Of a DNA stretch of 10,829 nt, positions 1 through 5,257 are shown one piece after another; position 1 is the stretch's first letter; each line of letters opens with the position of its first letter. The notes beneath the pieces are model-generated. The model ran no database searches, was not told the DNA's origin, and worked only from the letters and a program-made list of their open reading frames with translations. The stretch comes from Candidatus Neomicrothrix sp. UBA2131. Its GTDB lineage: Bacteria > Actinomycetota > Acidimicrobiia > Acidimicrobiales > MedAcidi-G1. Where the stretch lies: positions 1 to 10,829 of the forward strand of contig DCXR01000043.1 in the NCBI GenBank assembly GCA_002329075.1, written 5' to 3'. The translations under genes were made by a program, and so were the position numbers.

Positions 1-3000
1 TTGGATTGAGGGCAACAAGGGTCATATGTTCGAAGACCAGTGGCGTTGAGTCTGGCTTCCGGCCTAGGGGACTGACCGACACGAACCAACCGTCTCGGCT
101 GGGTTCGCCCCAGCCGCCCTTCATAAGGCCCCTTATGTCCCAAGCAGGCGCGGTATGGGCTTTGATAGTGAATGAACCGGCACGAAGTTCCTTGAAAGTC
201 CGACGGTCCCCCCCAACGCGGCCAAGATCCCCTGCGGTAGGAACGAACTGTGACAGTTCTTGCGCGGTGAGTCGACTCGTTGGGTCTCGCCCCATGGTGA
301 ATCCGTGTTCCAACACAACGAGGCCGTCCGGGTCCGGCAAGCGGTCCTGCCAACGAAGGACCGCATAGAGGCCTCCGTAGGTGATGACAGCTGCAGCAAT
401 CGCCAACAGAAGAGCGATGAGCAAGGCTGAGCCAGTGTCGCTTCGAGCCAACAGGTCGATCGAAGCATTCAGAGAACTGCGCCATTCTTTCTCGTCGTGC
501 AGGTCCGAGAGCCACCAGGTGACGGTGACGTAGACCTCTCCCTCCACCTGGTCCCAACGGCTGTTTGCGAGTTCTTCAGTCGTGATGAACCCGATGACGA
601 GATCTTCGGCCCCGTTCTTGAGGCGTAGACACCCGGGTTCTTGGGAGTTGTCAGCAGTTCCCTCTCGTACATCGAACACCCAGTCAATTTCTCTTGCTTG
701 TTTGCCGACTGGTCCCCAGTTGGAACAGACCTCCAAGTCCCCGTACAGAGGGGGGGCAACAATCGTGCATGTACCGTCGCTCTTAACGGGACCTCTAGGC
801 ACCTCGGTCATGCCAAAGCCTCCGAGGGTGTTGTCGCACTCAAGCACGTCGGTGCCTTCAAGGTAGGACGCGAGTCGGTCGACCTTGACCGAGACCGAGA
901 TGGTCTGTTCAGGGTCCGTGCGGGGATACCACCCATCTCCAGGATTCCACGTGGCGCTGACCTTGAGAACCCCTTGGATTGTCCAATAGCCATCCGCTTC
1001 GTCGCCGTCAACTGGTAACACGTCGGTGCCGATGCGAAGCAGGCGGTTGGGCTCGCCAGCCGTTACAAGAAGCTTCCCTTGGTCACAGCCGGGTTCCGCA
1101 GAATCAATGCACCAGGGCGGGACGGGTGGTTGTCCTTCCCAGACCCACTCAATCCCTACGTCGCCGACAAGTGGCGCCTTCACGGTGCAATCGTCGAGTG
1201 CGATCACCCGCTCACTCGGTGGAGAACCGGTGACCGCGGTTACCGTTTCGCTGTCACGACAGGAGAACTCCGGTCCCTGTCCCTTCAGGCCGTCGACATC
1301 GATCGTGACCACGAGTGGTGTCCCGATCGGTTCGGGATTACCGGTGCCAGGATCCCAAGAGGCCTCAACACGAAGCTTTCCCTCGACAAACCAAAGTCCA
1401 CTGTCAGGAAGCTTGGCGCTCAGGACATCGAAGGCGAACTTGGGAACCTCCGTGTCTCCAGCACACAGGAGAATCTTTCTGGATTCGATTATGGATGCGA
1501 CGGCGCCGTCCATTGGGTTGAGGTCCCAGTTCAGGGCGCTTCCACCGGTTTGGTCCCAGGTGAGGCTGATGTCAACGCAGCCTGTGCGAGGCGGGGTGAC
1601 AGAGCAGTTCTCAGCGTGTGCTGCCACAAACTGGTTCGTGTCGCCTGCATTCACGTCGTTGATTTGGGCCGGGCCTGTGCAATCGAAGACCGGGCGATCC
1701 TTTGTCGAGACGATGGTCAATTCGAATGTGACAGTGAATGGAAGCGCCGGCCACCCCGCTTCGCTAGCCCATTTCGGGACAAGCTCTCCCGGGAGTGACT
1801 GCATAGACATGTTGTCATCGAGAGGCTCGGAACGGCCCGGCAACGTGACAGTTTCAAGTCCTTGGTCGCATGTTCCCAGGAGGTCGCTTTCGAAGGGTCC
1901 CAAGATCTCGAAGGACTTGAGATCGCGACACGGATACGGGCCTCCCGACGCGTCGCGAAGGTCGATCTCGATGTCGTACTCCACGACGTCGACGATTCGT
2001 CCGTCATAGGCATCCTGGACGGTTCCCTTGAAGTCAGGAAGATCCACCGGGGCGCTGAAGCACTCAAGTCTCAGATCTGATTGGGGCGAATCGGCGACGA
2101 CCCTGACTTCGAGAACCCAACCCGATGACAAATGACCAAGTTGTTCGTGTTCCAGGACGACTGCGGACCCTGGGGTGATCGAAAGCGGTTCTCCGTCGGC
2201 GATTACCGACCTGATTTCGCCTTCGTAGGCGTAGAGGTTGATTTCGTTGAAGAAGACTCCCGATGGGAGTTTCGAATAGCGGGCGGTCTGGTCGTTTGCC
2301 GTCGTGTCGGGATCAGGGCAGCCGTAGAAGGATTGGGTTGATTGCTTCACCACCTTGATGATGTTGTTCACGAGGGAGTCGATGTCGTCGACCGCGATGA
2401 TTTCACCCGTCTGGTCGTCTGACTCGTCGCTCCATTGCGAACACGCGGGGCTTATCGGAACATCGCCAACGATCGGATGGCCGCCATCGCCAGTGATGGC
2501 TCGAATCGTGTCGAGTGACACGTTGACCATCGCGGACTCGTGTTCAGAGCCCGCTTCGAAACCCTCTTCCAACAGGACAGCGAATGTCTGAATGTCAAGC
2601 GCTACAAGGCGTTCCTTGATCCGCGGAAGCGATTCGTTCGATCTGCATATGGCGTCGGTGAAGAGGCCTTGGGCGAATTCGACCTCCTCGACTGTCTCTT
2701 GAGAGAAGGGGTCATAACGGCCATCGGTGAAGAAGAGGAGCACACGGCAGGTGTCATCCTGTGCCATGTCCTCATCCTCAAAGAGCTCGACCGCCTGTCT
2801 AAGGGCCGAGTAATAGTCAGTTCGCTTGTGATACGTAGTTCCTTGGGCGACAGCGCGTGTCGCCTCATCGATCTCGCTCTGGGTCAGAGGATCATCGGCC
2901 AAGGAAGCAAACCCCCGATAGACCTCAGCCTCTTCCCCGAAACCGACAACGGCGATTCGAACGTCCTGTTCAGTCGCAAGTACCTGTGCGACCTCCTCCA

Positions 3001-3223
3001 ATCCGTCCGTGCGCCGATTCTCCGGGTCGCGAGTCACAAGGGACTCCGACTGGTCCATGAGCACCAGAAGGTCGACCTTCGAATGCCCTGCGCATGGGTT
3101 GCGGGTCTCGCCATGGCTTGAGGCGTTCGCAGGTGGCAGTTCAGCATTGAAGAAACCGAAACTGACCGCTATAAGTGCACTCGCCAAGGACACAGCGGTT
3201 GCGGAACGTCTCGACCGCATCAT
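1..3223 (-). CDS. Secreted/membrane-anchored vWA-domain protein with three Cys-pair repeats (partial, C-terminus outside window)
   Basis: One minus-strand frame is open from the ATG at 3223 to the left edge (1074 codons, no stop), so the C-terminus is missing. Residues 1-34 form a signal peptide: MMRSRR, then a hydrophobic stretch around 11-25, then a small-residue region. A vWA domain follows from about residue 49: VDLLVLMDQSES carries the MIDAS motif DxSxS (D57, S59, S61), with T135 in KRTDYYSAL and D167 in FFTDGR as the other expected metal ligands. vWA domains bind protein ligands through a divalent metal. Residues about 460-925 hold three repeats of about 140 residues (separate entry). 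A transmembrane helix lies near 932-955 (SALLIALLLAIAAAVITYGG), followed by a cytoplasmic-side tail of at least 115 residues that I do not recognise. The ATG overlaps the upstream stop as ATGA, which suggests translational coupling; GGAG lies 11 bases upstream. Ligand and cellular role are unknown. A surface adhesin, sensor or complex-assembly factor are all possible. Confidence 0.88.
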   Translation of the reverse strand, partial: MMRSRRSATAVSLASALIAVSFGFFNAELPPANASSHGETRNPCAGHSKVDLLVLMDQSESLVTRDPENRRTDGLEEVAQVLATEQDVRIAVVGFGEEAEVYRGFASLADDPLTQSEIDEATRAVAQGTTYHKRTDYYSALRQAVELFEDEDMAQDDTCRVLLFFTDGRYDPFSQETVEEVEFAQGLFTDAICRSNESLPRIKERLVALDIQTFAVLLEEGFEAGSEHESAMVNVSLDTIRAITGDGGHPIVGDVPISPACSQWSDESDDQTGEIIAVDDIDSLVNNIIKVVKQSTQSFYGCPDPDTTANDQTARYSKLPSGVFFNEINLYAYEGEIRSVIADGEPLSITPGSAVVLEHEQLGHLSSGWVLEVRVVADSPQSDLRLECFSAPVDLPDFKGTVQDAYDGRIVDVVEYDIEIDLRDASGGPYPCRDLKSFEILGPFESDLLGTCDQGLETVTLPGRSEPLDDNMSMQSLPGELVPKWASEAGWPALPFTVTFELTIVSTKDRPVFDCTGPAQINDVNAGDTNQFVAAHAENCSVTPPRTGCVDISLTWDQTGGSALNWDLNPMDGAVASIIESRKILLCAGDTEVPKFAFDVLSAKLPDSGLWFVEGKLRVEASWDPGTGNPEPIGTPLVVTIDVDGLKGQGPEFSCRDSETVTAVTGSPPSERVIALDDCTVKAPLVGDVGIEWVWEGQPPVPPWCIDSAEPGCDQGKLLVTAGEPNRLLRIGTDVLPVDGDEADGYWTIQGVLKVSATWNPGDGWYPRTDPEQTISVSVKVDRLASYLEGTDVLECDNTLGGFGMTEVPRGPVKSDGTCTIVAPPLYGDLEVCSNWGPVGKQAREIDWVFDVREGTADNSQEPGCLRLKNGAEDLVIGFITTEELANSRWDQVEGEVYVTVTWWLSDLHDEKEWRSSLNASIDLLARSDTGSALLIALLLAIAAAVITYGGLYAVLRWQDRLPDPDGLVVLEHGFTMGRDPTSRLTAQELSQFVPTAGDLGRVGGDRRTFKELRAGSFTIKAHTAPAWDIRGLMKGGWGEPSRDGWFVSVSPLGRKPDSTPLVFEHMTLVALNP
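436..1840 (-). repeat. Three protein-level repeats of about 140 residues in the vWA protein (extent approximate)
   Basis: Three segments of the vWA protein align by eye. Each has a Cys pair: C515/C540, C655/C679 and C796/C819, with period 140-141 and pair spacing 25, 24 and 23 residues. The second Cys sits in NCSVTPP, DCTVKAP and TCTIVAP. Each copy then has a D/E-I/L-x-x-x-W strand, and later an EGKLRVEASW-like strand (EASWDPG with W623; SATWNPG with W759; VTVTWW with W903). The alternating hydrophobic pattern suggests beta-sandwich (Ig-like) domains with one disulfide each, forming a stalk between the vWA head and the membrane helix. The fold and the disulfides are inferences; the periodicity is visible. 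DNA-level identity between copies is low, so the duplication is old. Confidence 0.7.
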
Positions 3224-3549
3224 GGCCGAGTCATCTCTAACGCCCAGAAAAACGCGTTCCAGACTCCAAGACCCCACGAGGTCAGCGCCACCCAAGGGAG
3301 GACCTTACGGGGAGAAATTGACCAGTCGGAATAACGCCGAGCTGCACGCAGCTTGTTGTCCGCAACGAGAAAGGCAGCAAGGTTTGCCGTCCCAAGGAAT
3401 GAGCCACAGAAGAAACCGAGGCTGTTGGAGTCTGAACCTCCAACAACTGCGAAGCCAAACGTCGCTACAAGGAGTACCACTGAAGCGATCGACCAAAGAA
3501 GCGGAGGAGAATCACCGCCCTTAAGGTCCGTTTTCGGTGAGGTGCCCAT
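3220..3549 (-). CDS. Small three-helix membrane protein, upstream partner of the vWA gene
   Basis: This is a short protein of about 109 residues (ATG at 3549). An in-frame TTG at 3555 would add two residues; a stop lies immediately before it, so the start cannot be further upstream. Neither start has a convincing Shine-Dalgarno sequence. Three hydrophobic segments are visible: PLLWSIASVVLLVATFGFAV; a second around GFFCGSFLGTANLAAFLVA; and a third, VLPWVALTSWGLGVWNAFFW. A basic loop (KLRAARRYSDW) separates the second and third and, by the positive-inside rule, should be cytoplasmic. The stop codon overlaps the vWA start (ATGA), so the two are very probably co-transcribed and translationally coupled, and the product may be a membrane partner of the vWA protein. 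I recognise no family. Confidence in it being a real gene comes from the overlap and the membrane-protein composition. Confidence 0.7.
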   Translation of the reverse strand: MGTSPKTDLKGGDSPPLLWSIASVVLLVATFGFAVVGGSDSNSLGFFCGSFLGTANLAAFLVADNKLRAARRYSDWSISPRKVLPWVALTSWGLGVWNAFFWALEMTRP

Positions 3550-3754
3550 AGTCAATCAGCATGGCTGAGATAGCCGGTTGTTCAATCTCGACGGTCTCGG
3601 CCTCTCCCCTCCCCTTGTCTTGCCGAAAGTGACAATCGTCACTCCAAGTGACAGGAAGAGTTTGCCATCTTTCGGCAATTCGCGCGCACACGCGTCGGCT
3701 GAATCCGCTTGAGGCCGCATCTTCCCTCGAGCGACAGGTGATCTGTCTGGATCC
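3550..3754. other. Intergenic region between lipoprotein gene and 3-TM/vWA operon
   Basis: This 205-base gap separates two minus-strand genes. It should hold the 3' end of the lipoprotein transcript and, if the leftward operon has its own promoter, that promoter. On the minus strand a TTGAAC lies near 3585-3580, about 30 bases before the 3-TM start, but no convincing -10 follows. The notable element is a pair of nested inverted repeats (separate entry). Short plus-strand reading frames here have no coding character. Confidence 0.6.
3620..3678. promoter_or_regulatory. Perfect 10-bp inverted repeat with a nested 6-bp inverted repeat
   Basis: TTGCCGAAAG at 3620-3629 is exactly complementary to CTTTCGGCAA at 3669-3678, with a 39-base loop. 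Inside it AGTGAC (3628-3633) pairs with GTCACT (3638-3643) across AATC, and AAGTGAC recurs at 3646-3652. It lies 71 bases upstream of the 3-TM gene start and 77 bases after the lipoprotein stop. No T-tract follows on either strand, so it is a poor intrinsic terminator. An operator for a dimeric regulator, or an mRNA structure between the two genes, is more likely. The function is an inference; the pairing is exact. Confidence 0.45.
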
Positions 3755-4906
3755 CTACCAGCATTCGTCCTCCCACTCATCGTCCCAGTATTCGTCGAAT
3801 CCATCGTCCTCCCAGCACTCGTCCCACTCGTCGTCCCACTGGTTCCAGTCATCATCTTCCGGGTCATCCTCTGCCTCTGAGGGGTAGGAGTCGGTTCCAC
3901 ATTCCAGCGAGCCGTATGAGTCTGTGCACTTCAGGTCGGGCCAGAAAAACGACACCCGGTCGGGGTCCCCTCCCGTGTACTGGGAACAGTCGTAGTCGTT
4001 CCACTCGCCCGAGGACGCCCGTTGGCAGAGATAGTCCGACCCGCCGATCACCCACAGGTCGTAGTCGTCGAGATCGTTCGGGTACCAGTATTCCGAACAG
4101 TCGGGCTGGTCCTTGGAGCCGGAACAGTAACGGTCTGGTGAGTTGAAGTTCGGTGCTGACCCGTCGCTGTAGTTGACACAGTCGTATTGGTTCCATCCCC
4201 AGGTCTCCTGACAAAGGTAGGCCCCCGTCCCGACCGAAACCTCGAAGTAGTCGCTGGGGTCGTATCCAGAGCAATCCAGGTAACTGGTGTCGGGGCCAGA
4301 GCAGTACAAGTCTGGCGAAAAGAAGCTGGGAGTGGAGCCGCCGTCGTAACGGACGCATTCGTATTCGTCGTACTCCCAGGTTTCTTGACAGAGATAGTTG
4401 TCATATTCGAACTCGACCTGGAAGTAGTCGTCGAGGTCATCGAGCACCTGCGAACTAGTGATCGTCGGGGTCACCGTGTCTATTGGTGCCACCGTCGTTG
4501 TCGGAGCCAGCGTGGTGGTTGGTGCCACCGTCGTTGTCGAAGCCAGCGTCGTTGTCGGAGCCACCGTCGTCGTTGATGCCACCGTCGTGGTTGGCACCAC
4601 CGTCGTTGTCGGAGCCACCGTTGTCGTTGATGCCACCGTCGTTATTGGCACCACCGTCGTCGTTGACGCCACCGTCGTCGTTGACGCCACCGTCGTTGTC
4701 GAAGCCACCGTCGTCGGAGCCACCGTGGTGGTTGGCACCACCGTCGTCGGAGCCACCGTGGTGGTTGACACCACCGTCGTTGTCGGAGTTTGCGCAACTC
4801 CCTCTGTTTCGCTGAGGTCGCCATCCGGGCTACACGCCGCTACGGACACCCACACGGCCAGTAGGACGAGGGCTGGAACCAGCGTGGCCCGCCATCGGGA
4901 CTTCAC
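3755..4906 (-). CDS. Predicted lipoprotein: Thr-rich stalk, three four-Cys domains, Trp/acidic tail
   Basis: This 383-residue protein starts at GTG 4906, supported by AGAAGG nine bases upstream. Residues 1-24 are a lipoprotein signal peptide (MKSRWR, then a hydrophobic core) ending in lipobox VAAC, with C25 as the predicted lipidated residue, so the mature protein should be anchored outside the cytoplasmic membrane. Residues 41-147 are hexapeptide repeats of the VASTTT/VAPTTT type, a probable extended and possibly O-glycosylated linker. Residues about 160-341 contain three copies of an aromatic- and Asp-rich domain with four cysteines: C173/184/202/212, C232/243/261/270 and C294/307/327/336. 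Shared landmarks are YLCQ, Y-x-C and PDxxC. Residues 344-383 are 24 Asp/Glu plus 7 Trp with cysteines at 364 and 382, ending in ECW. I recognise no family for the Cys domain or the tail. A surface role in binding ligand, metal or a neighbouring protein is plausible but unproven. It may belong with the vWA operon downstream on the same strand. Confidence 0.88.
   Translation of the reverse strand: MKSRWRATLVPALVLLAVWVSVAACSPDGDLSETEGVAQTPTTTVVSTTTVAPTTVVPTTTVAPTTVASTTTVASTTTVASTTTVVPITTVASTTTVAPTTTVVPTTTVASTTTVAPTTTLASTTTVAPTTTLAPTTTVAPIDTVTPTITSSQVLDDLDDYFQVEFEYDNYLCQETWEYDEYECVRYDGGSTPSFFSPDLYCSGPDTSYLDCSGYDPSDYFEVSVGTGAYLCQETWGWNQYDCVNYSDGSAPNFNSPDRYCSGSKDQPDCSEYWYPNDLDDYDLWVIGGSDYLCQRASSGEWNDYDCSQYTGGDPDRVSFFWPDLKCTDSYGSLECGTDSYPSEAEDDPEDDDWNQWDDEWDECWEDDGFDEYWDDEWEDECW
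3884..4414 (-). repeat. Three tandem four-cysteine domains of the lipoprotein
   Basis: The first-cysteine-to-first-cysteine periods are 59 and 62 residues. Cys spacings are 11/18/10, 11/18/9 and 13/20/9. Each copy opens with DY and an acidic/aromatic strand, then YLCQ, a Trp, YxC, a Gly/Ser-rich turn, F-x-x-PD-x-x-C, and a final Cys near Asp or Glu. Conserved spacing suggests two disulfides per domain, or alternatively a metal site. Copies 1 and 2 are closer to each other than to copy 3. Confidence 0.8.
4469..4786 (-). repeat. 18-bp tandem repeat encoding Thr-rich hexapeptides
   Basis: On the coding (minus) strand 17 consecutive in-frame units encode V/L-A/V-S/P-T-T-T (residues 45-144). Fifteen are 18 bp and two (residues 51-55 and 62-66) are 15 bp with one Thr codon lost. 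On the plus strand it reads as recurring GCCACCGTCGTTGTCGGA-like units. All indels keep frame, so copy number could vary between strains without breaking the protein, changing only stalk length. This composition is typical of cell-wall-spanning linkers in Gram-positive surface proteins. Confidence 0.9.
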
Positions 4907-4915
4907 CAGCCGTGC

Positions 4916-4921
4916 CCTTCT
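4916..4921 (-). promoter_or_regulatory. Ribosome binding site of the lipoprotein gene
   Basis: On the minus strand AGAAGG lies nine bases before the GTG at 4906. It fixes this start, which is also where the basic residues of the signal peptide begin. Confidence 0.65.
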
Positions 4922-5241
4922 CGCGTTCCCATATACATGGACTAGTCAACCACTAGCGCGCCCACGGGATTCTCCGCTTACCCGCCGATCCCACATCTTC
5001 CAGTCGACCTTGGACGTCTAGACAGGACTCGGATTACGGGTTTTCCGATGACAACCTGATATTGGAGACCTCAGTCAAGGAAAGAGACTCACATAGCGTG
5101 CAGGACCGATCGCAGGCACCCAGCGCTACAAGTGGCACCGATCCGCTGAATCAACAAGACTGCACGGCTGTGAGGGCGACGAACATCTTTTCCGATGATC
5201 GCTCTGGAAGCGAACAGCGCCTTTACCTCCTACAGCGCATC

Positions 5242-5246
5242 AGGAG
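5242..5246 (+). promoter_or_regulatory. Ribosome binding site that selects the GTG start of the helicase gene
   Basis: AGGAG lies 11 bases before GTG 5258. The only other nearby in-frame start, ATG 5195, has no such motif at a proper distance, which favours GTG 5258. Confidence 0.55.
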
Positions 5247-5257
5247 CGGCTAATCCC

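Larger units (their letters stand above)
4907..5257. other. Divergent intergenic region between lipoprotein and helicase genes
   Basis: These 351 bases separate two divergently transcribed genes and must hold both promoters, if each has one. On the minus strand a TTGACT (near 4948-4943) resembles a -35 box, but no good -10 follows at 16-18 bases. A small inverted repeat CTAGT-CAACC-ACTAG lies at 4942-4956. An 11-base direct repeat TTTTCCGATGA occurs at 5041-5051 and 5188-5198. A 63-residue frame at 5062-5253 has no coding character and no ribosome binding site, so I do not call it a gene. No tRNA is visible. Confidence 0.6.

Noticed and set aside
1026..2009. A 327-codon plus-strand reading frame (and a 239-codon one at 1079-1798)
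   Set aside because: They lie antisense within the vWA gene, whose own frame is open for 1074 codons with a signal peptide, MIDAS motif and repeats. The plus-strand translations are Ser/Arg-rich with no domain pattern.
3620..3678. Rho-independent terminator for the lipoprotein gene
   Set aside because: The stem arms are 39 bases apart and neither strand has a following T-tract.
4469..4786. A possible CRISPR-like or non-coding repeat array
   Set aside because: Units are contiguous 18-bp (or 15-bp) in-frame repeats without spacers and encode a linker.
4942..4956. CTAGT/ACTAG inverted repeat as an attachment or operator site
   Set aside because: Only 5 bp per arm; it is too short to support without a second instance.
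4458..5021. A 187-codon plus-strand frame encoding Val-rich repeats (TVVVGATVVV-like)
   Set aside because: It is the antisense of the Thr-repeat stalk. The minus-strand gene has a lipobox, a ribosome binding site and conserved Cys domains.
5062..5253. Possible small gene upstream of the helicase
   Set aside because: TTG start, no ribosome binding site, composition unlike a protein, and it ends five bases before the helicase GTG start in a different frame.
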